Source: Albula goreensis (Eukaryota > Chordata > Actinopteri > Albuliformes > Albulidae). Taken from it: 64,000 nucleotides of DNA. Positions 1 to 13,917 of this stretch are shown in pieces. Position 1 is the first letter of the stretch; each line of letters begins with the position of its first letter. Made by a program: the position numbers and the translations under genes. Below the pieces are notes generated by a model. That model ran no database searches, was not told where the DNA came from, and saw nothing but the letters and a program-made list of their open reading frames with translations. The DNA lies in assembly GCA_022829145.1 (NCBI GenBank), contig CM040746.1, forward strand, positions 2,326,731 to 2,390,730, in the 5' to 3' direction.

Positions 1-3000
1 ACTCACCATTCTACCCCAGTGTTTTACCCTCCAACCCATTATTCTGCCCCAGTGTTTAACCCTGCTCCCGCTCTTCTTCCACAGTTTTTAACCCCTTATT
101 CTCGATTTCAACCCCTTACGTAATACTGCCCCAGTGTTTAACGCCCTTTCCCACTATCCTACCCCAGTTTTTAACCCCCAACCCATTATTCTACCCCAGT
201 GTTTTACCGTCCTACCCACGATTCTACCCCAGTGTTGAACCCCATTACCCGCTATTCTACACCAGTGTTTAACGCCCTTTCCTCATTCTATTCTAAACCC
301 CCCCCCAGTATTCTAACCCCATGTTTTGCCTCCTGCCCATTCTTCCACCCCAGTGTTTAACCCATGTTCCCTCTCATCTACCACAGTGTTCTAACCACCT
401 TAGTGATTCATTTACCCTCCAACCCAGTTTTCTACCCCAGTGTTTAACCCTGGTCTTGCTCTTCTACCACAGTGTGTAATCCTTTCCTGTATTCTGCCCC
501 TCTTTCCCAATTTTTGCCCTCAGTGTTTAACACCCTCTCACACAGTTTTCTACCCCAGTGTTTAACCCCGTACCTTTACCCCTGTTCTTCCTTTCCCAAT
601 GTTTTACTCCAGAGTTTAACCCCTCTCACAATTCTACCCCAGTGTTTACCCCCTACTCACCCAGTGTTTCCCCTTTTCCGATCCTACCCCAGTATTTAAC
701 CCTTTCCTGCTTTTCTACCTCAGTGTTTATCCCCTTATTCATAATTTTACCCCAGTGTTTTTATCCCCTTTACTCACTATTCTACCCTTGTGTTTTACCC
801 CTTTGCCAGTATTCTACCGAGGTGTTTAACGCCCATTCCGCTCTTCTACCCTCGTGTTTCACCCCCCTTCCTTAATATTCTGCCCCAGTGTTTAACCCCT
901 CTCCACTATTCTTCCCCAGTGTTTAACACTCTTGCTCAGCATTCTACCCCAGTGTTTAATCCCCAAACCCGCATTTCAACCCCCAGTGTTTACCCTTTTC
1001 TCACTATTCTACCCCAGTGTTTACCCTTTTCCCAACATTTTACCCAACTGTTTCACCCCTTTGCCAATTCTACACCAGTGTTTAGCTCCTTACTCACTAT
1101 TCTGCCCCAGTGATGAACCCCCATCCCACAATTCTACCCCAGTGTTTCAAGCCCTAACTCACTCTTCCTCCCCAGTATTTTACCCCTTTCCCACTGTTCT
1201 ACCCCATTGTTTAACCCCCAACCAAGTTCTACCCCAGTGTTTAACCCCGAACCCACTATTCTACCCCAGTGTATCACCCTTCTACCCACAATTCTACCCC
1301 AGTGTTTAACCCTCTTTCCCACTTCTTCTACGCCTGTGTTTAACTCCCCAATCCACTATTTTGGCCCAGTGTCATGCCCTCCAACCACTATTCTTCCCCA
1401 GTTTTTTTTAACCCTTTGCCACAATTCTGTCCCAGTTTCTAACCCTCTTACTTAATATTCTACCCCAGTGTTTTACCCACCAACCCACTATTCTGCCCCA
1501 GTGTTTTGGCCTCCTACCCATTATTGTATCCCAGTGTTTAACCACCATTCCGTGATTCTTCCCCAGTGTTTAACCCCCCTTACCCACTGTTCTACACCAG
1601 TGTTCTGCCCTCCTACCCACGATTCTCCCCCAGTGTTGAACCTCCTCATTCATTATTGTTCTCCAGTGTTTAACCCCCTTACTCACTTTTCTACCCCAGT
1701 GTTTTTCCCCCAAACCCACAATTCTACCCCAGTATTTAACCCCCTCATTCACTATTCTTCTCAGTGTTTAACCCTCTTATTCACTCTTCTGCCCCATTGT
1801 TTTTTTTGCTTTCTTCACAATACTACTTCCGTTTACTACCTCCTTCACGGTTCAACCCCACTGTTTAACCCCGTTCCGTAATTCTACCCTTGTGTTTAAC
1901 CCCTGATAACTTTTTCTACCCCAGTGTTTAACCCCATCTTTGCCCCAGTTTTTTTGCCCATTCTACCCAGTGTTTAATCACTCCTACCCACTATTCTGAC
2001 CCAGGTTTATCCCCCTACTCACTGTTCTTGCCCAGTGTTTAACCCTCTTTCACTCTTCTCTGTGTTTAACTCCCCAACCCTATTTTTGCCCGTGTTTTGC
2101 CCCCTACCCACTATTCTGCCTCAGTGTTTAACCCTCCTCCGTCTTTTCTTCCCATTGTTGAACCCCCTTACCCACTATTCTGCCCCAGTGTTTTCCTCCT
2201 ACCCACTATTCTCCCAGTGTTTTTGCCCACATACTGAGTATTCTACTCCAGTGTTTAACTCCCTTACACACGGTTTCTGTTCTCGTGTTTAACCCCCAAC
2301 CCACTATTCTACCCCTGTGTTTAACCCCTTTTCCCACTCTTCTACGCCTGTGTTTCACCCCCAACCCACTATTCTGCCCCAGTGTTTGCTCTTTTCACTG
2401 TTCTCCCAGTGTTTAACCACAGAACTCACTTTTCAACCCTTTTGTTGAACCCTTGTTCACTGTTCTTCCCCAGTGTTTCACCTCCTTATTTAAAATCCTG
2501 CCCCAGTGTTTAACCCCATTTTTTCTACCCCAGTGTTTAACCCACTTCTGCCTATTCTACCTCGTGCTAAACCCCTTACTCAGTATTCTACCCCAGTGTT
2601 TAACCCTCTTTCCCACTCTTTCTACGCCTGTGTTTGCTCCCCCAACCCACTATTTTTGCCCGTGTTTTGCCCCCTACCCACTATTCTTCCCCAGTGTTTA
2701 GCCCTCCCTCCAGTCTTTTTTCCCCATTGTTGAACCCTTTCCACTATTCTGCCCCAGTGTTTTCCCTTACCCACTATTCTATCTTTGTATTTAACCTCCC
2801 AACCATTATTCTACCTGTTTTTAACTCCCTTTCTCACTATTCGACCCCAGTGTTTCACCCCCCAACCCATTTTTCTACCCCAGTGTTTAACCCTCCCTCC
2901 GACTTTTCTTCCCCATTGTTGAACCCCCTTTCCCACGATTCTGCCCCAGTGTTTAACGCCCCTTACCCTTATCTGCCCTCGTGTTCAACCCCCAACCCAC

Positions 3001-3237
3001 GATTCTACCCCAGTGTTTAACCCTTCCTCCTATTCTGCCCTCGTGCGTAACCCCCTTACTCAGTATTCTAACCCTGTGTTTAACCCTTTCCCACTCTTCT
3101 GTGCCTGTGTTTAACTCCCCAACCCACTATTTTTGCCTCAGTGTTTTGCCCCCTACCCACTATTCTTCCCCAGTGTTTAACCCTCCCTCCTCTTTTTCCC
3201 CATTGTTGAACCCTTTCCCACTATTTTCTACTTTAGC
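1..3237 (+). repeat. 33-bp satellite array, C-rich orientation (block 1)
   Basis: Tandem monomers of about 32-34 bp carry the core CTACCCCAGTGTTTAACC and repeat without interruption up to the gap at 3238. Linker subtypes CCTTACCCAC, CCAACCCAC and CTCCTACCCAC alternate irregularly. The block is a diverged paralogue of 49557 to about 52000: its first bases match the sequence at 49557, and its rare signature ACAATACTACTTCCG near 1816 recurs at 51376, 54112 and 57071. Compared with those copies it shows short deletions and many TACC to TGCC changes. Every apparent ORF here is an 11-residue periodic translation of the satellite, so I call no gene. Confidence 0.96.
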
Positions 3238-3737
3238 NNNNNNNNNNNNNNNNNNNNNNNNNNNNNNNNNNNNNNNNNNNNNNNNNNNNNNNNNNNNNNN
3301 NNNNNNNNNNNNNNNNNNNNNNNNNNNNNNNNNNNNNNNNNNNNNNNNNNNNNNNNNNNNNNNNNNNNNNNNNNNNNNNNNNNNNNNNNNNNNNNNNNNN
3401 NNNNNNNNNNNNNNNNNNNNNNNNNNNNNNNNNNNNNNNNNNNNNNNNNNNNNNNNNNNNNNNNNNNNNNNNNNNNNNNNNNNNNNNNNNNNNNNNNNNN
3501 NNNNNNNNNNNNNNNNNNNNNNNNNNNNNNNNNNNNNNNNNNNNNNNNNNNNNNNNNNNNNNNNNNNNNNNNNNNNNNNNNNNNNNNNNNNNNNNNNNNN
3601 NNNNNNNNNNNNNNNNNNNNNNNNNNNNNNNNNNNNNNNNNNNNNNNNNNNNNNNNNNNNNNNNNNNNNNNNNNNNNNNNNNNNNNNNNNNNNNNNNNNN
3701 NNNNNNNNNNNNNNNNNNNNNNNNNNNNNNNNNNNNN
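3238..3737. other. assembly gap (500 N)
   Basis: Exactly 500 undetermined bases, the same size as the other two gaps, so the length is a nominal scaffold value. The satellite is C-rich on the + strand to the left and G-rich to the right, so either the array inverts inside the gap or two contigs were joined in opposite orientation. Confidence 0.99.
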
Positions 3738-6700
3738 AAAAGTGGGAAGGAGGGCAAATTGTGGGGTAGAATAGTGGGTAAGGGGGGTTTAATACTGGGG
3801 TAGAATCGCGAGTAAGGGGGTTAACCACTGGGCTAGAAAAGTGGGAAAGGGGGTTCAACACTTGGGAAGAATAGTGGGTAGGGGGGTAAAACACTGGACA
3901 AAAATAGTAGGTTGGGGAGTTAAACACAGGGGTAGAATACTGAGTAAGGGGGTTATGCATGAAGGTAGAATAGGGAGTAAGGGGGTTAAACACTAGGGAA
4001 GAATAGCAGGAACAGGGGTTAAACACTGGGGCAGAAGAATGGGATAGGGGGTTAAACGCAGGGGTAGAATCGTGGGGGGGGGGGTTAAACACGAGGGCAG
4101 AACCATGGGTAGGGGGTTAAAAACTGGGGAAGAATACTGAGTAAGGGGGTTAAATACTAGGTTAGAAAAGTGGGTAAGGGGGTTAAACACTGGGGTAGAA
4201 CCGTGAGTGAGGGGGTTAAACACAAGGGTAAAAAAGTGGGAAGGAGGGCAAATTGTGGGCTAGAATAGTGTTTTGGGGGTAAAACACTGGGGTAGAATGG
4301 TGGGTTGGGAGGTTAAAAACTTCTGTAAAATAGAGGGTAAGGGGGTTATACACAAGGGCAGAATAGTGGTTTGGGAGTTAAACAGTGGGCAAGAAAACTG
4401 GGTTGGGGGCTACACAGTGAGGTACAATTGGGAGAAAGGGGGTTAAACACTGGTGTGGAATTGAGGGTAAGGGGTGTTAAACACTGGGGTAGAATAGTGG
4501 GTAAGGGGGTTAAACACAGGGGTAGATGAGTGGGTTGGGGAGTCAAACACTGGTGTAGGATGGTTAGTAAGGGGTTAAACACTGGGGTGGAAGAGTGAGC
4601 AAGGGGTTTAAACACTGGGGTAGAATGTTAGGTTTTGGGGTAAGGAGTTTAAAAACTGGGGTAGAAAATAGTGAATAGGAGGGTTAAACACCAGGGAAGA
4701 AGAGTGGGAAAAGGGGATTAAACACTGGGGATGCATAGTGAGTAAGGGGGTTAATCACTGGGGAAGAATGGTGAATAAGGGGGTTAAACACTGGGGTAGA
4801 AAAGCGGGAACGGTGGTTAAACACTGGGGTAGAATTGGGAGTAAGGGTGTTAAACACTGGGGTAGAATCATGGGTTGGGGGGATAAACACTGGGTTGAAT
4901 ATTGAGTAAGGTGGTGAAACACCTAGGAAGAAAAGAGGGAAAGGGGGTAAAACACTGGGTTAAAATCATGGATAAGGGGGTTAAACACTGGGGTAGAACA
5001 TGAAGTAAGGGGGTTTGACACAGGGGTACAATCATGAGAAAGGGGGTTAAATACTGGGGTAGAATAATGGGTAGGAGGGTAAAACACTGGGGTAGAATCG
5101 TGGGTTGGAGGAATAAATACTGGGGTAGAATTGTGGGCAGGAGGGTAAAAAACTGAGTAGAATAGTTGGTTGGGGGGATAAACACTGGGGAAGAAGAGAG
5201 GGAAAGGGCGTTAAGCACTGGGGTAGAATTGTGGGTTGGGGGTTAAACACGAGGGGAGAATCATGGGAAAGGGGGGTTAAACACTTGGGAAGAATAATGG
5301 GTAGATGGGTAAAACACTAGGTAGAAAAAAGATGGGGTGTAAAACACGAGGAGAATCATGGGAAAGGGGGGCTAAACACTTGGGAAGAATAATGGGTAGA
5401 TGGGTAAAACACTGGGGTAGAAAAGTTAAACAAAACACGGGAGAATCATGGAAAGGGGGTTAAACATCAAAGAAAAATGGGTAGAGGGGTAAAACACGGG
5501 GGTAGAAAAGATGGTTGGGGGATTAAACACTGGGCAAGGGCAGTGAGTAAGGGGGGTAAACACTGGGGTAGAAAAGTGGGAAAGGGGGTTAAACAATGGG
5601 GTAGAATAGTGAGCAAGGGGGTTAATCACTGGGGTAGAATGGTGAATAAGGGGGTTAAACACTGGGGTAGAATAGGGAGTAAGGGGGTTAGACACAGGGG
5701 TATTATCATGAGAAAGGGGGTTAAATACTGGGGTAGAATCATGGCTTGGAGGATTAAATACTGGGGTAGAATTGTGGGCAGGAGGGTAAAAAACTTGGGT
5801 AGAATAGTTGGTAGGGGGCTTAAACACTGGGGAAGAAGAGGGGAAAGGTTAAACACAAGGGGAGAATAGTGGAAAGGGGGTTAAACACTGGGGAGAAAAG
5901 TGGGAAAGGGGTAGAAGAAAGTTAAACACTGGGGAAGAAAATGGGTAGGAGGGTAAAACACTGGAGTAGAAAAGTGGGTAGGGGGGTTAAACACTGGGGA
6001 AGAAGAGTGGGTAGGGGGATAACCACTGGGGTAGAACAGTGTGTCAGGGGGTAAAACACTGGGGAGAATCGTGAGTAAGGAGGTACACCACTGGGGTAGA
6101 ATAGAGGGTAAAGGGGTTATACACTGGGGTATAACAGTGCGACAGGGGGTTAAACACTGGGGTAGAAAAGTGGGTAAGGGGGTTAAACACTGGGGCAGGA
6201 TTTTTAAATAGGAGGTGAAAAACACTGGGGTAGAATAGTGGGTTGGGGGTTAAACACAGGGGCGTAGAAAGAGTGGGGAAAGGGGGGTTAAACACAGGGG
6301 TAGAATAGTGGGTTGGGGGTTAAAATAGGAGAAAGAACACTGTGGTGTAGAGGGAACATGGGTTAAACACTGGGGTGGAATACTCAGTAAGGGGAGGCAA
6401 AACACTGGGGCAGAATAGTGGGTAGGAGGGAAAACACTGGGGTAGAATAGTGGGAAGGAGGGTAAAACACTGGGGTAGAAAAGTGGGTAAATGGGGTTAA
6501 ACACTGAGGTAGAATAGTGGGTAGGGGCAAAACACAAAAAATAGTGGGTTGGGGAGTTAAACACAGGGGTAGAAGAGTGGAAAGGGGGTTAAACACTGGG
6601 GTAGAACAGTGAGTAGGGGATAAACTCTGGGTCTGAATAGTGGGTAGGAGGATTAAACACTGGGGTAGAATAGTGGGTACGGGGGTAAAACGCTGGGGTA

Positions 6701-8889
6701 GAAGAGTGAGCCAGGGGGTTAAACACTGGGGTAGAAAAGTTGAAGGGGGTTAAACACAAGGGTAGAATTACGGGAACGGGGGGTTAAACAGTGGGGTTGA
6801 ACTGGGAAGGAGGGGGTAGTAACGGAAGTAGTATTGTGAGAAAGTGGGTAAACAATGGGGCAGAAGAGTGAATAAGAGGGTTAAACACTGAGAAGAATAG
6901 TGAATGAGGGGATTAAATACTGGGGTAGAATTGTGGGTTTGGGGAAAAATACTGGGGTAGAAAAGTGGAGTAAGGGTTAAACACTGGAGAAGAATAATGA
7001 ATGAGGAGGTTCAACACTGGGGAGAATCAGAAGTGGGTAGGAGGGTTAGAACACTGGTGTAGAACAGTGGGTAAGGGGGTTAAACACTGGGAAGAATCAA
7101 TGAACGGTGGTTAAACACTGGGATACAATAATGGGTAGGAGGGTAAAACACTGGGGTAGAATAGTGGGTAAAGGGTAAAACATTGGGGTAGAATATTAAG
7201 TAAGAGGGTTAGAAACTGGGGAAGAATTGTGTGAAGGGGGTTAAAAACTGGGGAAGAATAGTGGGAAAGGGGGTATGACACTGGGCCAAAATAGTGGATT
7301 GGGGAGTTAAACACAGGCATAGAAGAGTGGAAAAGAGGGTTAAACACTGGGGTAGAAATTGGTTAGAAGGGTGATACACTGGGTAGAATAGTGGGTTGGG
7401 GGTTAAACACTGGGGTAGAATAGTGGGTCTGGGGTTAAACACTGGGGTAGAATCCTTGGTTGGGGGTTAAACAATGGGGTAGAATAGTGGGAAAGGGGGG
7501 TAAAATACTGGGGAGGAAGAGTGGTTAGGAGGGTTGAAACACTGGGGTAGAATTGTAGGATGGGGTTCATCACTGGGGTAGAATAGTGAGTAAGGAGCTT
7601 AACACTGGGGTAGAATTGTGGCAAAGGGGTGAAACAGTTGGGTAAAATGTTGGGAAAAGGGGTAAACACTGGGGTAGAATAGTGAGAAAAAAGGGTAAAA
7701 CACTGGGGTGAAATGTGGGTTGGGGATTAAACACTGGGGTAGAATGCTGAGCAAGAGGGTTAAACACTGGGGTAGAATAGTGGGAGAGGGGGTTAAACAC
7801 TGGGGCAGAATATTAAGGAAGGTGGTGAAACACTGAGGGTAGAAGAGGGAATGGGGTTAAACACCTCAGTAGAATACTGGCAAAGGGGCAAAACACAAGG
7901 GTAGAATAGTGAGTAAAGGGATAAAACACTGGGGTAAAATTATGAATAGGGGGATAAACACTGGGGTAGAAAATCAGAAAACGGGGTTAAATACTGGGTA
8001 GGATCGGGTTGGGGGAAACACTAGGGAAGAATACAGTGAGTAAGGGGGTAAACACTGGGGTAGAATTGTTGAGAAAACTCTGAGAAAACATTGGGAAAGA
8101 GGGGTACACAGGGTAATGTCGTGAGTACGGCAGTTAAACACTGGGGTAGAAAAAACTTGGTTGGGGTGTGAAACACTAGGCAGAAAAGTGGGAAAGGGGG
8201 TTAAATCACAGGGGCAGAATATTAGAAAGGGGATTACACACTGTGGTAGAAGAGCAAGACCAGGGGTTAAACACTGGGGTAGAATCGTGGGTTGGAGGAT
8301 TAAATACTGGGGTAGAATTGTGGGCAGGAGGGTAAAAAACTGGGTAGAATAGTGGGTGAGGGGGGTTAAACCCTGGGGCAGAATATTAATGAAGGGGATA
8401 AAACACTGGGGGAGAAAAGTGAGAAAGGGGGTTTAACACTGGGGTAGAATTGTGGGTAGGAGGGTTGAACACTGGGGTAGAATCCTGGGTTGGGGAAATA
8501 AATACGGGGGTAGAATAGTGGGCTGGGGGGTTAAACACTTGGGTAAAATAGTTAGTATGGGGATTAAACTCTGGGGTAGAATAGTGGGAAGGAGGATAAA
8601 ACACTGGGGTAGAAAAGTGAGTGAGGGGGGTTAACGCAAGGGGAGAAGAGTGGGAAAGAGGGATAAGACCTAGGGTAGAATTGTGGGAAAGAGGGTAAAA
8701 CACTGCGGTAGGATATCGGGTTGTGGGGTTAAACACTGGGGTAGAATATTTGGTTGGGGGGTTAAACAGTGGGGTTGAATTGTGAGTTAGGGGTTTAAAC
8801 ACTGTGGTCCAATAGTGAGTACGGGGGTCACACACTGGGGTAGAATAGTGGGTAGGATGGTTAAACACTGGGGTAGCATCGTGGTAAGG
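3738..8889 (-). repeat. 33-bp satellite array, G-rich orientation (block 2)
   Basis: This is the same satellite as block 1, inverted: the + strand reads GGGGTTAAACACTGGGGTAG and the C-rich sense lies on the minus strand. Monomers run continuously up to a captured LINE fragment at 8890. The stretch 3738-4240 resembles the reverse complement of about 55.0-55.3 kb. The rare higher-order signature (GTAGTATTGTGAG, minus sense) occurs at 6828, marking an inverted copy of the 2.7-kb higher-order unit. Several parts (for example 5320-5470 and 6280-6420) have shortened monomers and uneven G-run lengths. No gene is supported. Confidence 0.95.
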
Positions 8890-9677
8890 AAAAATCTGCA
8901 CGCCCGACTCACCGCTGCGATGTTCTTTGAGACGGTCAGCTTGCTGTCAAGCACCACTTCCAGGTTCTTGGCGCAGGATGACGGTGACAGGATGGTGTCA
9001 CCCAGGGTCATGGAGAGGTCAAGCGATGGAGAGGATGGAGCAGGAAAGAAGAGGAGCTCTGACTTGTCTGGGTTGAGCTTAAGATGGTGGGTGTCCATGC
9101 AGCTCTGAATATCCCAGAGACAAGCAGAGATCAGAGCAGAGACCTGTGAGTCAGAGGGACAGAATGAGAGAAAGAGTTGGGTGTCATCAGCATAACAATG
9201 GTGGGACAAGCAATGGTGGAACTCCTGCAGCAAGCAGATGGGGTGCCGACACTGCACCATCTCAGGCAAACTGAAAGGAGCGTCCAGAAAGGTAGGACTC
9301 AATCCGGCCAAGGGCGGTGCCACGGATCCCCAAAGCAGCCAGCGAGGACAGGAGGATGGAGTGGTTGACAGTGTCGAAGGCAGCCGATAGGTCCAGGAGG
9401 ATCCGAATGGAAGAAAGGGGGGCAGTCTGTGCAGTGTGGAGAGATTCATTCACCGAGAGAAGTGCAGTCTCAGTCCAGTGACCGGGTCTGAAGCCAGACT
9501 GGTGGGGGTCCAGCAGGTTATTCTGAAAAAGGAAGAGAGACAGTTGACAAGAGGCACCACGCTCAAGAGTGTTGGAGAGGGAGAAGGGACACAGGGCAGT
9601 AGCTATGGATAACAGAGGGGTCCATGGTGGTTTTCTTCAGTAGCAGGGTGATGTAGTCATGAGGTAGGTGAGGTAGG
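8890..9677 (-). mobile_element. captured L2/CR1-like LINE reverse-transcriptase fragment 1
   Basis: This is non-satellite DNA of normal composition. Translated on the minus strand it gives pieces of a non-LTR reverse transcriptase: a GFRPGH segment, motif A as [13 protein letters not shown], and motif C as HHCYADDTQLFLSF with the catalytic YADD intact, followed by [15 protein letters not shown]. The pieces fall in different frames because of indels, and about 60 bp between motifs A and C present in the 16.1-kb copy is missing. The endonuclease, the C-terminus and both element ends are absent, so it cannot encode an active enzyme. Both edges pass directly into satellite monomers and are the same as in the copies at 16087, 36556 and 45417, so the fragment moves as part of the satellite and not as a LINE. 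The clade name is from recognition of the protein pattern and is less certain than the RT identity. Confidence 0.9.
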
Positions 9678-12600
9678 TAGAATCGTGGGTAAGGGGGTTA
9701 AACACTGGGGGAGAATAGAAGGAACGAGGGTTAAACATTGGGGTAGAATAGTGGGAAAGGGGGTTAAACACTGGGGAAGAATCGTGAGTAAGGGGGTTAA
9801 AAACTGTGGAAGAATAGAGGGAAAGGGGGTTAAACACTTGGGTAGAATCGTGGGTTTGTGGGTTAAACACAAGGGTTGAATCGTGGGTAGGACAGTAAAA
9901 CAATGGGGAAGAAAGGTGAGTGAGGGGGTTCAACACTGAGGTAGAATCGTGAATAAGAGGGTTAAACACTGGGGTAGAATTGCAGGAATGGGGGTTCAAC
10001 AGTGGGGTAAAATAGTGGGTAGGAGGGTCAAGCACCGGGGTAGAATAGTGGGTTGGGAATTAAACATTGGGGAAGATTCTTGGGAAAGGGGGTTAAACAC
10101 TGGGGTAGAAAAGTTGGTTGGGGTGTAAAACACAAGGGCAGAATTGTGGGTAAGGGGGGTTAAACACTGGGGCAGAAAATTTAGGAAGGGGGTTTAACAC
10201 TGGGGTAGAATAGAGGGGTTAAACACTGGGGTAGAGGAGCAAGAATGGGGGTAAAACACAAGGGTAGAACAGTGGGTAAGGGGGTTAAATACTGGGCTAG
10301 AAAAGTGGGAAAGGGGTGATTAAGTATGAGGGTTAAACATCTGGGTAGAATAGTGAGTAGGGGTTTAAACACTGGGGTAGAATAGTGGGAAGGGGGTAAA
10401 ACACTCGACAAGGACAGTGAGTAAGAGGGTTAAACAATGGGGTGGAAAAGTCTGTAGGGGGTAAGACACTGAGGTAGAATAGCGGGAAAGGGGGTTAAAC
10501 ACTGGGGTAGAAAAGTGAATAGGAGGATTAAACACTGCAGTAGAAAAGAGGGAATGGGGGTTAACACTGAGGTAGAATCAGCAGTAAAGGTGGTGAAACA
10601 CCTCGGAAGAATAGAGGGAAAGGGGATAAAACACTGGGGTAGAATCGTGGATAAGGGGGTTAAACACTGGGGAAGAATAGTTATTCAGGCGGTTAAACAC
10701 TGGGGTAGAACAGTGGAGGAGGCTGAAACACTGGGGTAGAATGGGTTGGGGGTTAAACACTGGTGGAATTGTGGGTAAAGGGGTTAAACACTGGGGCAGA
10801 ATATTAGTCAGGGGAGTTAAACACTGGGTAGAATAGGGAGTAAAGGGTTGAACACTGGGATAGAATCATGGGTTAAGTGGGGTTAAACACTGAGGGTAAC
10901 AACGGGTAACGGGATTAAACACTGGGCAAGAAACAGTGGGTCAGGGGTAAACACCTGGGGTAGAATCGGGTGGGGTAAAACACTGGGGCAGAATAACTAG
11001 GGGGGTTAAACACTGGGTAGAATCGTGAGGAAAGGGTTTAAACACTGAGGTAGAATTGGGAGGGAAAGTGGGTTCAACACTGGGGTAGAATAGTGGGTGG
11101 GGGTTAAATGGTGGGTACACTGGGTAGAATAGTTAGACAGGGGGGAGGTTAAACACTAAAAACTGGGGGCAGAAAAGTGGGTAGGAGGGTAAAACACTGG
11201 GGTTGAATTGTGGGTAAGGGGTTAAACACTGGGGTGGAATAGTTAGTTTGGGGAATAAACACTGGGTAGAAAAGTGGTTAAGGGGGTTAAACACTGGGGC
11301 AGAATTTTAAAAAAGGGGGTTAAACACTGGGGTAGAATTGTGGGTAAGGGGGTTTGAAACACTGGCGTAGAAGAGTGGGAAAGGGGGTTAAACACAGGGG
11401 TAGAATAGTGGGTTGGGGGGTTAGACACTGTGGTAGAATCGTGGGTAGGAGGGTTGAACACTGGGGTAAACACTGGGGTAGAATCCTGGGGGTTAAACAC
11501 AATGGGGTAGAAAATATGGGTAAGGGGGTTAAAGACTGGGGTAAGAATCAGAAAAGGGGGTTAAACACTGGGGTACAATCATGGGTAGGAGGGTAAAACA
11601 CTGGGGTAGAATAGTGGGTTGGTGGGTAAAACATTGGGGTAGAATATTAAGTAAGAGGGTTAGAAACTGGGGTAGAATTGTGGCAAAGGGGTTAAAAACT
11701 GGGGAAGAATGGTGGTTGGAGGGTTAGACACTGGGCAAAAGAAAGTGGATTGGGGAGTTAAACACAGGCGTATAAGAGTGGGAAAGAGGGCAAAACACTG
11801 GGGTAGAATAGTGGGTTGGGGGTTAAAGACGGGGTAGAATCGAATAGTGGGTAAAGGGGGTTAAACACTGGGGTAGAATACTGGGTGGGGTAAACACTGG
11901 GGTTAAACACTGGGGTAAAATATTAAGTTGAGGGGGTTAGACACTGGGGTAGAATAGCAGGAAAGGGGGTTAAACACGGGTAGGAGGGTTGAACACTGGG
12001 GTAGAATCCTGGGTTGGGGGTTAAACACAATGGTAGAAAAGTGGGTAAGGGGGTTAAAGACTGGGGAAGAAAATCGTGTAAGGTGGTTAAACACTGGGGT
12101 AGAATCATGGGTAGGAGGGTAAAACACTGGGGTAGAATAGTGGGTTGGTGGGTAAAACATTGGGGGGAATAAAAGTAAGAGAGTTAGAAACTGGGGTAGA
12201 ATTGGTGGCAAAGAGGGTAAAAACTGGGGAAGAATGGTGGTTGGAGGGTTAGACACTGGGCAAAAAAAGTGGATTGGGGGTTAAACACAGGGCGAATAAG
12301 AGGAAAGAGAGCAAAACACTGGGGTAGAAGAGTGGTTGGGGGTTAAACATGAGGTAGAATTGTGGTTAATGGGGTTTAATCACTGGGGCAGAATATTAAG
12401 GGGGTAAAACAGGGTTAAACACAGGGGAACAAAAATGAATAAGGGGGTTAAACACTGGGTTGGAACAGAGGGAACGGGAGTTAAACACTGGGGTAGAAAA
12501 GTGATTGAGGGGTTAAACACTGGGGTAAAATATTAAGTAAGGGCGTTAGACACTGGGGTAGAATTGTGGGAAAGGGGGTTAAACACTGGGCAAGAACAGT

Positions 12601-13917
12601 GGGAAAGGGGGTTAAACACTGGGCTAAAATAGTTGGTTGAGGGGTTTAAAAACAGGCATAGAAGAGTGGGAAAGGGGGTTAAACACAGGGGTAGAATTGT
12701 GGGTAGAAGGGTAATACACTGGGGTAGAAGAGTGGGTTCGGGGGTTAAACACTGGGGTAGAATTGTGGGAAGGGGGGTTCAACACTGGGGTAGAATAGTG
12801 AGTAAGGGAGCTAAACACTGGTGTAGAATTGTGGCAAAAGGGGGTTAAACAGTTGGGTAAAATGTTGGGAAAGGGAGTAAACACTGGGGTAGAAAAATGG
12901 GATGGGGGCCTAAACACTGGGGTAGAATAGTGAGAAAAGGGGTAAAACACTGGGGTAGAATAGTGGGTTGGGGGGTTAAACATAGGGGTAGAATCGGGAG
13001 TAAGGTGGTTAAAAAACTTGGAAGAAGAGAGGGAAAGGGGGTAAAATACTGGGGTAGAATCGTGGATAAGGGGGTTAATCACTGGGGTAGAAACATGAAT
13101 AAGAGGGTTAAACACAGGAGTAGAATCATGTCAAAGGGGGTTAAATACTGGGGTAGAATAATGGGAAAGGGCAAAAATACTGGGGGTATAACAGTGGATA
13201 GGAGGTAAAACACTGGGGTAGAATCGTGGATAAGGGGGTTAATCACTGGGGTAGAAGATGAAGTTTGGGGGTTAGACACAGGAGTAGAATCATGTGAAAG
13301 GGGGTTAAATACTGGGGTAGAATCATGGGAAAGGGGCTAAAATACTGGGGTATAATACTGGATAGAAGGGTAAAACACTGGGGTAGAATCGTAGATAAAG
13401 GGGTTAATCACTGGGGTAGAATAGTGAATAAGAGGGTTAAACATTGGGGTTCAATCACGAGTTGAGTGGTTAAATACTGTGGCAGAAGAGTGAGTAAGGG
13501 GGGTAAAAACTGGGGTAGAATCATGGGTTAGGGGGTTAAACACAAGGGTAGGAAAGTGGGTAAGGGGGTTAACAACTGGGGTAAAATATTAAAAAGGTGG
13601 TTAAACACTGGGGTAGAATAGTGAGTAAAGGGGTGAAACACTGGGGTAGAACAGTCAGTAAGTGGGTGTAACACTGGGGTAGAATATTGGGTTGAGGGAT
13701 TAAACACTGGGGTAGAATAGTGGGTGGGGGGGTTAAACACTGGCGTAGAACAGTGAGTAAGGGGGTTAAATACTGGGGGAGAAGAGTGAGTAAGGGGGTT
13801 AAACACTGGGGAAGAAGAGTGAGTAAGGGGGTTAAACACTGGGGTAGAATAGTGGGTTGGGGGGTTACACACTGGAGTAGACCAGTGAGTAAGGGGGTTA
13901 AATACTGGGCTAGAACA
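9678..13917 (-). repeat. 33-bp satellite array, G-rich orientation (block 3)
   Basis: Continuous satellite between LINE fragments 1 and 2. The first ~730 bases are near-identical to 37356-38120, extending the duplication that includes the LINE fragment. The last ~550 bases (from about 13416) match 40960-41506. The part between is more irregular, with truncated monomers around 10780-11160 and 11800-12430. No gene is seen. Confidence 0.95.

Noticed and set aside
3160..4092. Long frames crossing the N blocks (also 28370-29038 and 59906-60736)
   Set aside because: Most of the translation is undetermined bases; the remainder is periodic satellite.
472..4223. Many open frames with [19 protein letters not shown] or KHWGRIVGKG peptide repeats, here and throughout the array
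   Set aside because: They follow the 33-bp satellite period, occur in overlapping frames on both strands, start at arbitrary ATGs and show no domain, so they are not genes.
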